From UBA6522 sp965221035 (GTDB taxonomy: Bacteria; Pseudomonadota; Gammaproteobacteria; Steroidobacterales; Rariloculaceae): a stretch of 64,000 nucleotides of DNA. The translations under genes and the position numbers were made by a program. The DNA is taken from NCBI GenBank assembly GCA_965221035.1, contig OZ244860.1, positions 744,001-808,000 on the forward strand. Direction: 5' to 3'. Position 1 is the first letter of the stretch; the number at the start of each line of letters is the position of its first letter. Of the stretch, positions 24,233 to 32,372 are shown one piece after another. The notes beneath the pieces are model-generated. The model made no database searches. It saw nothing but the letters and a program-made list of their open reading frames with translations, and had not been told where the DNA came from.

Positions 24233-26647
24233 TTACTGACCGCCCAACCGGTACGATAACCGCACACCGAAGGCGCGATCCCGTCGCGTCGTGTAGTAGG
24301 GGACGCGCGCGAACGGCGGTGGTGCGGGAGTGCCCGCGGGCGTCAGTATGCGACCGTCGAAGAAGTAGCCGATTCCCTGCGGCGTATCGTCGTCGAATAC
24401 GTTGCTAATATACAACTCCGCGCGCCAGGCGTCCCGGCTCAACCCGGCGCGGACATCGCTCACAGAGAATCCCGCCAGTTCGGTCAAGTTCATTTCAGTG
24501 GCGTACTGGCTGGACCGGAAAATCGTGTTCCAGCGGGCAAACCACTCCATGCCGTTTGCCAGCGGCCTCGAGTATTGGAGATTGAAAGACCCGGACCACT
24601 TCGGCTGCGTGCGAATCTCGTTGCCGGTCACCAGGACGCAGTCGAGGCCCGCCGCCGTAGTCGCATTGGAAGGCACGCCGAAGTCGATCGGGTAGGTCGA
24701 ACAGGCACCTTCGTCGTAGGTGATGTCAATCAATGAAGCCGCAAGTCCGAACGTGAAATTCTCGGAAATCAGATAGCTGCCTTCCAATTCGACACCGACG
24801 CCGGTCACGTCTCCGGCCTCCAGGAAGGATCGGCCCGGCCCGAAATCCAGGCCTTCGTAACGGGTGCCCGGATCCCCGAGGCCATCGTCGTCGTTGTCGA
24901 TGAAGTCGCTCGGTTCGAAGTTGAGGTTGAACGGTTGGACGTATCCTTCCCAATCCAGTGCGAACAGGTTGGCCGAATAGGTGGCGCGGTTCGCGACCGT
25001 CCCCTTGATTCCCACTTCGAAACTGGTGACCTCCTCCTCCTCGAAGAAGGCGATCGCATCGTTGTCGAAAACGTCGGGGAAGGCAGCCGAAGCCGCGGCC
25101 ACGTCACGGTCCAGCGCCCCGGTATTCACTCCGGCGGGGTTGTTGCCCTTCGCCACCTGCGCATACAGCGTCGTGTTGTCCGCGGGAGAGTACGTCAACG
25201 AGAGGCGTGGCAGGAACGCGGTGGTCTTCTGGGCAAGTCCGAATGTGCTGCCATCGCCTTGTATGCTCGTTCCGGAAACGTCGTCGTTCTGGTAACGGCC
25301 CTCAATCGACAGCGTCGTCCGTTCGGTCGCATCGTAGGTCAGGTTGAAGAACAGTCCGGTATTGGTCGCGGACTCCTGGATCTGGCGGCCCGCGGCCGGC
25401 CCACCCTGGAATTGCGCAAGACTTCGATATACCACCGTCAGGAAGTAATAGTCGTAGTAGGAAAGACCCACGCCGTAGCGGAACCGTCGGTCACCGGGGG
25501 AAGTCAGGCGAATCTCGGCATATGTCTCCTCGATATTCGTGGGGTCGCGCTCGAATCCGAAGGCGTCGTTGGTCAGGTTGGCGTCGGTCTGCCGCTCATA
25601 GTATTCGTCGGAAACGAATCCAAGGGCCTGCAGTGACAATTCGTTGGCCAGATCGAACGTCGCATCGATCTCGAAGCGGTCGCGCTCATTCCTGACAAAG
25701 GGGTCGGTAATGCCGGTTGCGCCGTAATTGTAGTCGTAGATCTCGTCGATGCGCTTGAGTTCGCCCACGTAGGCGCACGAGGGTTCCGGCGGAGGCACGA
25801 TTCCACCTCCGCATCGCAGCCCCGGCGGCACCGCGTCGGGATGCGCAACCCGAATCGGGTCGTCCAGATTCAGGAACACGCGTGGCGTCTGCTCGTGGTC
25901 GGTTTCCAGCCACTTGTAACGCAACTCGATGCTGGCGGAATCTCCGGGCGTAAACAGAAGTTTGCTCAGAATGGACCGGGAACTCTCACCGCCCAGGGTA
26001 AATCCCTCCTCGGCGGTGCGCCAATCACTCTCGCCATCACGTTGGTTGCTCATCACGGCGATCAGACCGCCCACATTCTCCCCCAAGGGGCCGGACACCA
26101 GACCATTGAAATTAAGCAGGCTGTTGCTGCCGACATCGAGATCGAAATTGGCCGCCATTTCGTCACCGGGGTCCACGGTGATGAAGTTGATTGCTCCGCC
26201 GAAGGTCGAGCGGCCGAACGCCGCGCTCTGGGGACCGCGCAACACCTCAACCTGCTGAATGCCCAGGAATGGTGCCGTGCCCTGCTGGCCCAGGATCGGC
26301 ATGCCGTCCAGGAACGTCGTCACCTTTTGCCGGTATGTCGCGATTTCCTGCGAGACGACTCCGCGAATGGCCGGCGTGCCGGCGTTCTGATCAAAGCCGG
26401 TGTCATAGTTGAGGCCCGGCGTATTCGCATACAGGTCCCTCGTGGAAAGTATGCCCCGCTGCAACAGCACGTCGCCGCTGAACACCGAGATCGCGACCGG
26501 AACCTCCTGCAGGTTCTCCTCACGCTTTCGTGCCGTTACGACGATTTCCTCAAGTTGAAATTCGACGCCGTCCTGAGAATGCGCCGACGTGACCGGAACC
26601 AGTGGAACGATGGCTGCCAAAATGCAACCGGAAACAGTTCGAATCAT
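24233..26647 (-). CDS. TonB-dependent outer-membrane receptor, second copy
   Basis: 804 residues. The signal peptide (CILAAIVPLVPVTSAHSQ) is followed by LEEIVVTARKREENLQEVPV, identical in that stretch to the first receptor. The plug continues with GIQQVEVLRGPQSAAFGR and the barrel ends in FGVRLSYRLGGQ. The start ATG has GGGAG seven bases upstream. It heads, on the minus strand, the three secreted proteins and the amidohydrolase, and follows the aldolase gene, which suggests that its ligand is processed by those products. It is a diverged relative of the receptor at 11252-13714, not a recent duplicate. Confidence 0.92.
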   Translation of the reverse strand: MIRTVSGCILAAIVPLVPVTSAHSQDGVEFQLEEIVVTARKREENLQEVPVAISVFSGDVLLQRGILSTRDLYANTPGLNYDTGFDQNAGTPAIRGVVSQEIATYRQKVTTFLDGMPILGQQGTAPFLGIQQVEVLRGPQSAAFGRSTFGGAINFITVDPGDEMAANFDLDVGSNSLLNFNGLVSGPLGENVGGLIAVMSNQRDGESDWRTAEEGFTLGGESSRSILSKLLFTPGDSASIELRYKWLETDHEQTPRVFLNLDDPIRVAHPDAVPPGLRCGGGIVPPPEPSCAYVGELKRIDEIYDYNYGATGITDPFVRNERDRFEIDATFDLANELSLQALGFVSDEYYERQTDANLTNDAFGFERDPTNIEETYAEIRLTSPGDRRFRYGVGLSYYDYYFLTVVYRSLAQFQGGPAAGRQIQESATNTGLFFNLTYDATERTTLSIEGRYQNDDVSGTSIQGDGSTFGLAQKTTAFLPRLSLTYSPADNTTLYAQVAKGNNPAGVNTGALDRDVAAASAAFPDVFDNDAIAFFEEEEVTSFEVGIKGTVANRATYSANLFALDWEGYVQPFNLNFEPSDFIDNDDDGLGDPGTRYEGLDFGPGRSFLEAGDVTGVGVELEGSYLISENFTFGLAASLIDITYDEGACSTYPIDFGVPSNATTAAGLDCVLVTGNEIRTQPKWSGSFNLQYSRPLANGMEWFARWNTIFRSSQYATEMNLTELAGFSVSDVRAGLSRDAWRAELYISNVFDDDTPQGIGYFFDGRILTPAGTPAPPPFARVPYYTTRRDRAFGVRLSYRLGGQ

Positions 26648-26679
26648 CGATTTCTCCCGTTGATCGAAATTCCTCTACA

Positions 26680-26719
26680 GTTGTCGGTTATCCACAACAA
26701 CTGATATGGATCGTATCAG
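26680..26719. promoter_or_regulatory. Two inverted repeats upstream of the second TonB receptor gene
   Basis: GTTGT and ACAAC (26680-26684 and 26694-26698) flank 9 bases. Immediately beyond, CTGATA and TATCAG (26701-26706 and 26714-26719) flank 7 bases. They lie 33-72 bases upstream of the receptor start, where a promoter and operator are expected. The first resembles the repeat upstream of the other receptor at 13857. Operator function is inference. Confidence 0.35.
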
Positions 26720-26745
26720 CATATCATGGAGGAAATATGGAGAAG

Positions 26746-26819
26746 ACACCCCCGATGCCACACCCCCGATGCCTGTCTCAAGCGATACACACCAAGCGTG
26801 AATGCACCAAGCGCGAATG
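26746..26819. repeat. Two short tandem duplications in an intergenic gap
   Basis: ACACCCCCGATGCC is repeated exactly twice (26746-26773). Sixteen bases on, CACCAAGCGTGAATG is followed by CACCAAGCGCGAATG (26790-26819, one mismatch). The two different tandem duplications sit side by side between the receptor and aldolase genes. They look like replication slippage; no function is visible. Confidence 0.8.
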
Positions 26820-26858
26820 CGGTCGCCCCTGACAGATCAGTGGCAGGCCGGTCTGGAC

Positions 26859-27569
26859 TCAGCTCTGGTCCGCTTCGTCCGCTTCGTCGGGGTTGTCGAC
26901 ATAGACGAGCCCGGCACGCGCCAATGGCTCACGCATCCCGTAGATGTCCAGCGACAATTCACCGGAAGCCAGGCGTTGGCGTTTGTCGGTCTCATTATCT
27001 TCCCGCGCCCTTGCGGCCGCGTGCACGCGTTCGACATCGTCACGCGGAACGATCACCACCCCGTCATCGTCGGCCACGACGACATCGCCCGGGTTGACCC
27101 GCTCGCCTGCGCACACGATCGGCAGGTTGACGGAACCTGGCGTGGCCTTGATCGTTCCCTTGGCCGATACGGCGCGGCTCCAGACTGGAAAGCGCATCTC
27201 GGTCAGGGTCGCCACGTCGCGGCAACCGGCGTCGATCACCAATCCCTGAATGCCCTGGGCGCGGTAGCTGGTGGCCAACAGGTCGCCGAACATCCCATCG
27301 GTATTCACGGCGCTGAGCCCGACGACCACGATGTCGCCTTGTTGCGCCAGTTCCGGCGCCACATGAAGCATCCAGTTGTCCCCTGGGTGCGCCAGCACCG
27401 TGACGGCACTGCCCGCGATGCGCGCGCCGGAATAGATCGGCCGCAGGTAAGGCTGCATCAGCCCACTGCGCCCCTGGGCTTCGTGCACCGTTGCCGTGCC
27501 CATTTCGGCCAATCCTTGTATCAGCGCGGGTTCCGCGCGCTCGATATTTCTGACAGCTACGTTCTTCAA
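26859..27569 (-). CDS. ligK: 4-carboxy-4-hydroxy-2-oxoadipate / HMG aldolase (RraA-like family)
   Basis: 236 residues, closely following the ProA/LigK/GalC aldolases. Segments seen: GTATVHEAQGRSGLMQPYLR, VTVLAHPGDNWMLHVA, the loop GDLLATSYRAQG, and IDAGCRDV, which contains the Arg and Asp of the pyruvate and metal site. VWSRAVSAKGTIKATPGSVN and VVADDDGVVIVP follow. The enzyme cleaves 4-carboxy-4-hydroxy-2-oxoadipate to pyruvate and oxaloacetate (or HMG to two pyruvates) with Mg2+ at the end of protocatechuate or gallate 4,5-cleavage. It is unlike the RNase regulator RraA, which lacks the CHA-type insert motifs. It lies upstream of the TonB receptor on the same strand and is divergent from the CoA-transferase. 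The other 4,5-cleavage genes are absent here. Confidence 0.88.
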   Translation of the reverse strand: MKNVAVRNIERAEPALIQGLAEMGTATVHEAQGRSGLMQPYLRPIYSGARIAGSAVTVLAHPGDNWMLHVAPELAQQGDIVVVGLSAVNTDGMFGDLLATSYRAQGIQGLVIDAGCRDVATLTEMRFPVWSRAVSAKGTIKATPGSVNLPIVCAGERVNPGDVVVADDDGVVIVPRDDVERVHAAARAREDNETDKRQRLASGELSLDIYGMREPLARAGLVYVDNPDEADEADQS

Positions 27570-27791
27570 AACCTTTCTCCAAGGGAATCTCCCGTATCGA
27601 CCGGGCGCAAAGCTTAATGGAACGGTGCCGGGCTGTCATGGCGTAGCGCTCCGCTGCCTCGGTGCCCAGCCACACGGCAGTCGGTGCGAATCCTGGCGGC
27701 GATCGGTACCGCAATCAGCGTGGAAGGCGTTGCACCTCGACCGTTCTGGCAGTAGCGTACCGCATCCCCGTCCGAATCCCGGGAGGTGACA
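27570..27791. promoter_or_regulatory. Divergent intergenic region
   Basis: These 222 bases separate the aldolase (leftward) and CoA-transferase (rightward) starts and must hold both promoters. A strong ribosome site (GGGAGGTGA, 27781-27789) ends it. I see no repeat or hairpin that marks an operator. Confidence 0.4.
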
Positions 27792-28970
27792 TTGAACTCG
27801 AACGCGCCGCTGCGGCACTTGCGTGTCGTGGAAATGGCGGAAGCCCTCGCGGGGCCCTACTGCGCCATGCTGCTGGGCGACATGGGCGCCGATGTCATCA
27901 AGGTCGAACGGCCGGGACGCGGCGACCAGTCGCGCGGCTGGGGACCGCCCTTCGTCCAGGGCGAAAGCGCCTATTTTCTTTCCGTCAACCGCAACAAGCG
28001 CAGCGTGGAACTGGACATCAAGGAACCGGAGTCGAACGCGCGCCTGCTTCGCCTGTTGAAGACGGCCGACGTATTCATCACCAACGTGCCACGAATGGCG
28101 TCGCTTGAACGCGCCGGCATCGATCCCGAGTCGCTGCGACACCTCAACCCGCGCCTGGTCTGCGCCGCCATCAGCGGATACGGCCATTCAGGCCCCAAGG
28201 CGGGGCGCGCCGGCTACGACATCATCGCCCAGGGCGAGGCCGGGCTCATGGCCATCACCGGCGATACCGCGTCCGCACCCATTCGCTTCCCAACGCCCAT
28301 GGCGGACATCACGGCGGGCATCTACACCCTCATCGGGATCCTGTCGGCGCTTTATGCCCGCGACGACCGCGCGAGCGGGACCGGACTTGGTCAATTCGTG
28401 GACGTATCCCTGGTGGACTGCCAGGCCACCTGGCTCGCCAATCTCGCGGGCAGCTACTTTGCCGCCGGCGAGCACCCGAGGGCGCTGGGTAATGTCCATC
28501 CCACGGTCACGCCCTACCAGCCGGTCCGTGCAAAGGACAAGATGTTGATCATCGCAGTGGGAACCGAAAAGCTCTGGGCGCAGTTCTGCGAGGCGGCGGG
28601 ATTGGGGCGGACGATCATGCAGGATTCAAGGTTCGCGACCAATGCCGACCGGAACCGGAACCGGGAGGCGCTCATCACGATCATCGAGTCGAGATTCGAA
28701 ACCGCGGACGCCGACGTCTGGGTGGAAAAGCTGGTGGAACGGGGCGTTCCCGCCGGCCCCATCAACTGTCCGGACGAAACGCTCAATGATGAGCAACTGC
28801 GCGCCAGGGGGATGATCGTGGAACTGGACCATCCGTTGCTGGGCACGGTGAAATCGCTCGGCATTCCGATTCGCATGTCCGCAAACGGTCCCTGCTACAG
28901 GCGCTATCCGCCGCGTCTGGGGGAGCACAACGACGAGATTTTCGCAGAGCTTGCGGCGGCGGAGGGATAG
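27792..28970 (+). CDS. Class III CoA-transferase (CaiB/BaiF family)
   Basis: 392 residues. The N-terminus has LRVVEMAEALAGPYCAMLLG and DMGADVIKVERPGRGDQSR, the hallmark opening of family III CoA-transferases. SVNRNKRSVELDIK and GYGHSGPKAGRAGYD follow, and the catalytic Asp lies in the MADIT/GIYTLIG region. These enzymes move CoA between carboxylic acids (for example formyl, succinyl or benzylsuccinyl donors) by a covalent mechanism. Start: a GTG at 27786 lies inside the ribosome site GGGAGGTGA, so the TTG at 27792, spaced five bases from GGAGGT, is preferred. Divergent from the aldolase; probably activates an acid in the same catabolic locus. Donor and acceptor unknown. Confidence 0.87.
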   Translation: MNSNAPLRHLRVVEMAEALAGPYCAMLLGDMGADVIKVERPGRGDQSRGWGPPFVQGESAYFLSVNRNKRSVELDIKEPESNARLLRLLKTADVFITNVPRMASLERAGIDPESLRHLNPRLVCAAISGYGHSGPKAGRAGYDIIAQGEAGLMAITGDTASAPIRFPTPMADITAGIYTLIGILSALYARDDRASGTGLGQFVDVSLVDCQATWLANLAGSYFAAGEHPRALGNVHPTVTPYQPVRAKDKMLIIAVGTEKLWAQFCEAAGLGRTIMQDSRFATNADRNRNREALITIIESRFETADADVWVEKLVERGVPAGPINCPDETLNDEQLRARGMIVELDHPLLGTVKSLGIPIRMSANGPCYRRYPPRLGEHNDEIFAELAAAEG

Positions 28971-29023
28971 GTTGGTCACGCGGAACGGCACGTAACGATC
29001 AGCCTCGGCGTCAGCAAACCGAG

Positions 29024-29941
29024 TTACGCCTTCGTTTGAACCTTCTCGTCCAGGTAGGTGCCGAACGCCTGACCGACATCCCGGTCCCGCAGCCCGTACT
29101 CCACCAGGGCCTGCAGGTATCCCAGCTTGGTACCGCAGTCGTAACGCACGCCCTCAAATGCCAGGGCGTGAATCTCTTCGTCCGCCATGAGGCTCGCGAT
29201 TCCGTCGGTCAGCTGAATCTCGTTGCCTGCGCCGCGCCGTGTGGTACGCAACTTGTCCAGGATGCCCGGTGTCAGCAGGTACCGGCCCACCACAGCCAGA
29301 TTGGAGGGGGCGTCTTCGGGCCTCGGCTTTTCGATGATGCCGGTGATCTTGCGCGCACCCGACGGCTGCTCCTGCACCGCGACGATACCGTAACTGGCGG
29401 TGCGTGCCTTGGGCACGGTTTGCACGGCCAGAACGCTGCCGCCATGGCGTTCGTAGTGCCTGCGCATCTGCTCAAGACAAGGGGTGGCGCTGAAAATCAG
29501 GTCGTCGGGCAGGTGGACATAGAACGGTTCATTACCAACCACCGCGCGGGCGCAAAGCACGGCGTGCCCCAATCCCAGCGGAACGCCCTGGCGAATGATG
29601 ATGCAGCTCGCCGAGGCCGGCAGAGTCCCACGGACCGAGGCCAGCAAATCCGCCTTTCCGGACGCCTCTAGCGCCTGCTCCAATTCGGTGTCGATGTCGA
29701 AGTGATCCTCGATTCCCCTCTTTCCGGCGGAGGTGATGAAGATCAGTCTTTCGGCGCCCGCGGCCACCGCCTCCTCGACCGCGTACTGAATCAGCGGCTT
29801 GTCGACGATGGGAAACAGTTCCTTGGGCGTCGCCTTGGTCGCCGGCAGAAAGCGGCTGCCGCGTCCGGCGACGGGGAAAACGGCAGTGCGTACCTTGGAA
29901 ATCAGCGAAGGATCCTCCCTTGAGGGCCGGTATGGAATCAT
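29024..29941 (-). CDS. galU: UTP-glucose-1-phosphate uridylyltransferase
   Basis: About 305 residues. GalU makes UDP-glucose from UTP and glucose-1-phosphate for envelope glycans. The nucleotide-binding TAVFPVAGRGSRFLPATKA is followed by PKELFPIVDKPLIQYAVEEA, then GLGHAVLCA and VHLPDDLIF, and KPRPEDAPSNLAVVGRYLL. The longest frame extends to 30193, but the first plausible start is the ATG at 29941, which has no ribosome site. A CTG at 29905 has AGGGAGG eight bases upstream and would begin the protein at LISKVRTAVFPVAG, closer to known GalU termini. Either way the enzyme is complete. Confidence 0.93.
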   Translation of the reverse strand: MIPYRPSREDPSLISKVRTAVFPVAGRGSRFLPATKATPKELFPIVDKPLIQYAVEEAVAAGAERLIFITSAGKRGIEDHFDIDTELEQALEASGKADLLASVRGTLPASASCIIIRQGVPLGLGHAVLCARAVVGNEPFYVHLPDDLIFSATPCLEQMRRHYERHGGSVLAVQTVPKARTASYGIVAVQEQPSGARKITGIIEKPRPEDAPSNLAVVGRYLLTPGILDKLRTTRRGAGNEIQLTDGIASLMADEEIHALAFEGVRYDCGTKLGYLQALVEYGLRDRDVGQAFGTYLDEKVQTKA

Positions 29942-30077
29942 ACCGGAGAATCGAGAAAAAACGCCCGGCCGGGGCGACCTGTCCGGCCCACTTGTCGGTT
30001 TCACCGGCATGGGAACCGGTGAAGGCGACTTCGAACGGGTGAACAGGCAGCCGTCGACCGGGCAAACTCGACCGGAG

Positions 30078-30371
30078 CTATTCGCCCGCCTGCTCGTCCG
30101 AAGTCGACACGAGGATATTGCCTTCGTTGGCCTCCAGGACATGGCTGCCGATGCCCCTGACCCGAGTGAGTGCGTCGGCGGAAGGAAATTCACCGTTGAT
30201 CTCGCGGTCGGCCACGATGGCCGCGGCCAGCGCGGGACCTACGCCGGTCAATTCCATCGCCAGGGTCTCGGCGCTGGCCGTGTTGATGTTCACCGGCCCG
30301 GCAAGCAGCAGACTCGGCGCCAGACTCACCAGGAGCACGGCCACGGCCCTCTTGAATATACCCTTCATCAT
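30078..30371 (-). CDS. ComEA-like helix-hairpin-helix protein with signal peptide
   Basis: 97 residues. A signal peptide (VAVLLVSLAPSLLLAGP) precedes the ComEA helix-hairpin-helix pair: VNINTASAETLAMELTGVGP and then a second hairpin LTRVRGIGSHVLEANEGN. ComEA homologues of this size are periplasmic double-stranded-DNA-binding proteins that help pull DNA in during natural transformation. Gammaproteobacterial small ComEA genes are often solitary, as here. The start has GGAGA-type bases upstream (AAAGGAGAGA before the ATG). Its C-terminal tail is acidic. Confidence 0.85.
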   Translation of the reverse strand: MMKGIFKRAVAVLLVSLAPSLLLAGPVNINTASAETLAMELTGVGPALAAAIVADREINGEFPSADALTRVRGIGSHVLEANEGNILVSTSDEQAGE

Positions 30372-30471
30372 TCTCTCCTTTGTAAACCGTCCGAATGGGA
30401 CAAGGGAATCGTATGACTCGGGAATGGGCCCGGCAGCCTTTCAATCCGGCGAATTCGACTACTTTCGCGTG

Positions 30472-31656
30472 TTACGCCGCCAAATCGGCAAATCGGAATG
30501 CCTGAACGGGACGAACAGACTCCCACGCCTTGCAGCTCGGACATTGCCAGACCAGCCTGTTGGCGCTGTAGCCGCAACCGGTACAGCGGTACCGGGACCC
30601 CGACATGACGAGACGCCGCAGCCCACTGCAGATCCGTTGTATCGATGCCAGGCGCCGGTCAGGCGGCAGCGACCTCAGGTGATCGGCATCGATCAGCGGG
30701 GCGAGCGTGTCGCTGTCCAGCAGGTAATCCTCGACGCACTCGCGCAGTAGTGCGACCTGTTCCAGACCGTTGCCGATCGCCGCGTAGGCAATGTCCCGCC
30801 TGATCGACGGGTCCTTGCCGAGCAACCCCTTGAGGAAACGTTCCATTTCCGCCTCCCGGCCGATCTCGCGGCAGGCCGCCACCAGTAGCGGCAGGACTTC
30901 CGCCATCATGCTTCGGTCCGCTGTCAACAGTCGCTTGTAAAGCGTGACCGCCCGGGAATGGTCGCCCTCCTCCTCGGCGAGAGCGGCGCCGATCAGGGTG
31001 CCCCGCAAGGTGCCGGAAGCACTGCGCCGGGAATGATTCAGGAAGTGGCGCGCCGACTCCATGTCCCCGTCCTGCCGAGCCCGTTCGGCCAGTTCGCAGT
31101 AATAGTGCGCGATCTCCACGGACTTGTCTCCGGAGCGCGAATCGAGCCTGCGGCGCGCTTCGATGGCCTTGTCCCACTCCTGTTCCCGCTCGTAGATGTC
31201 CACCAGGTTCCGTAACGCCGGCATCGCCATGGTCGGGCTGGACCGCAACTCGGTGAACAGTTTCTCGGCCCTGTCGAACAGCCCCGCACCGAGGTAGTCG
31301 CTGGCCAGGGAAAACAACGCCTGATGACGCTGCGCGTCGCTGAGATTCGGCCGGGCCAGAAGATTCTGATGCACGCGGATGGCACGGTCCACCTCGCCCC
31401 GTCGGCGGAACAGGTGCCCCAGCGCGAAGTGTGTTTCCAGCGTGTCATCATCCACCTTGGCCATACGGACAAACAGTTCCAGAGCCTCGTCCGTCTGCCG
31501 GTTGAGCACGAGATTCAAGCCACGAAGGTAGTCCGCGCCGATGGACGGCTCGCGCGGCTCGTCACGCCGGATCTCCGGCAGACGGGCGAAAACCCAGCCG
31601 ATCGCGGCGGCGACAACCAGCAATCCGGCCAGCAGGAATGTCGACTCAGTCGGCAT
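30472..31656 (-). CDS. lapB: LapB (YciM), TPR regulator of lipopolysaccharide assembly
   Basis: 394 residues. An N-terminal membrane anchor (TFLLAGLLVVAAAIGWVFA) is followed by ~8 TPR-like helical repeats (YLRGLNLVLNRQTDEALELF, then FALGHLFRRRGEVDRAIRV and so on). The C-terminus is a rubredoxin-type zinc finger, YRCTGCGYSANRLVWQCPSC. LapB couples LPS transport to turnover of LpxC by FtsH at the inner membrane. The start overlaps the lapA stop by 11 bases, so the two are coupled as in other Gammaproteobacteria. Length and zinc site match the family. Confidence 0.95.
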   Translation of the reverse strand: MPTESTFLLAGLLVVAAAIGWVFARLPEIRRDEPREPSIGADYLRGLNLVLNRQTDEALELFVRMAKVDDDTLETHFALGHLFRRRGEVDRAIRVHQNLLARPNLSDAQRHQALFSLASDYLGAGLFDRAEKLFTELRSSPTMAMPALRNLVDIYEREQEWDKAIEARRRLDSRSGDKSVEIAHYYCELAERARQDGDMESARHFLNHSRRSASGTLRGTLIGAALAEEEGDHSRAVTLYKRLLTADRSMMAEVLPLLVAACREIGREAEMERFLKGLLGKDPSIRRDIAYAAIGNGLEQVALLRECVEDYLLDSDTLAPLIDADHLRSLPPDRRLASIQRICSGLRRLVMSGSRYRCTGCGYSANRLVWQCPSCKAWESVRPVQAFRFADLAA

Positions 31657-31951
31657 CTTGCAGCGGGAGGCTGCGCAGGCCGCTGACCTCGGCCTCGGCC
31701 AGCGTGAGTTTCCTGCGCAACCGTCGCCGCTCGCGTGCCATCCGAAGCACTACCGCCGCGGCGGACAGCAACCCGGCCAGCCATCCGACGGCAAGCGCGA
31801 CGGCGAATGCCAGGGGCATGGAGACATCTTCAAAGCGGGTGAAGGCGACATCCACGTCGATGGTGCCCGGATTGTTCCAGGCAAACACCGCGGCGGTCAG
31901 TACCAACAGGAGCAACGCGAAAAAAATTCCGATCCTTCGCACGGCGGCCAA
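31646..31951 (-). CDS. lapA: LapA, LPS assembly small membrane protein
   Basis: 101 residues (DUF1049 family). There are two transmembrane segments: GIFFALLLLVLTAAVFAW near the N-terminus and the segment from MPLAFAVALAVGWLAGLL, separated by FTRFEDVSMP, and a basic cytoplasmic helix (RMARERRRLRRKL). LapA acts with LapB at the inner membrane. It overlaps lapB by 11 bases and follows ihfB by 73 bases, the usual ihfB-lapA-lapB order. Confidence 0.93.
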   Translation of the reverse strand: MAAVRRIGIFFALLLLVLTAAVFAWNNPGTIDVDVAFTRFEDVSMPLAFAVALAVGWLAGLLSAAAVVLRMARERRRLRRKLTLAEAEVSGLRSLPLQDAD

Positions 31952-32024
31952 TCTCCCATCGGTAGCCCGATACCTGCGTCAGCACTCCGGACAGCGACCC
32001 GGGCCAGGCGGGCCGGCATACCCG

Positions 32025-32327
32025 TCAGCTGCGTACGGGCAGATGACGCCCTCCGTTGACACGCTCCCGCAGGTCCTTGCCCGGCTTGAAATGGGGCACG
32101 TACTTGCCTGCGAGCGCGACCGGTTCGCCGGTCTTCGGATTGCGGCCCGTACGCGGAGGGCGGTAGTGCAGGGAAAAGCTGCCGAACCCCCGTATTTCGA
32201 TCCGCTGGCCATCAGCGAGGGTTTGGCTCATCAATTCCAGAATGTGCTTGATCGCCAACTCCACGTCCTTGGCCGGCAAATGCTTCTGTTTGCTGGCGAC
32301 CGCTTCAATCAACTCGGACTTAGTCAT
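32025..32327 (-). CDS. ihfB: Integration host factor, beta subunit
   Basis: 100 residues of the HU/IHF family. MTKSELIEAVASKQKHLPAK and AIKHILELMSQTLADGQRIE are followed by RGFGSFSLHYRPPRTGRNPK, with the DNA-intercalating Pro in the arm, then KYVPHFKPGKDLRERVN. These match IhfB and not IhfA or HU. With IhfA it bends DNA at specific sites. It lies 45 bases after rpsA, the conserved cmk-rpsA-ihfB order. Confidence 0.95.
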   Translation of the reverse strand: MTKSELIEAVASKQKHLPAKDVELAIKHILELMSQTLADGQRIEIRGFGSFSLHYRPPRTGRNPKTGEPVALAGKYVPHFKPGKDLRERVNGGRHLPVRS

Positions 32328-32372
32328 GACCAGGCACCCCTTTCGAAGGCATCGGTGATTCCCTGCGCAGGT

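Noticed and set aside
26726..27097. Small plus-strand open frame near the tandem repeats
   Set aside because: Mostly antisense to the aldolase and made of repeat sequence; no ribosome site of note for a conserved peptide.
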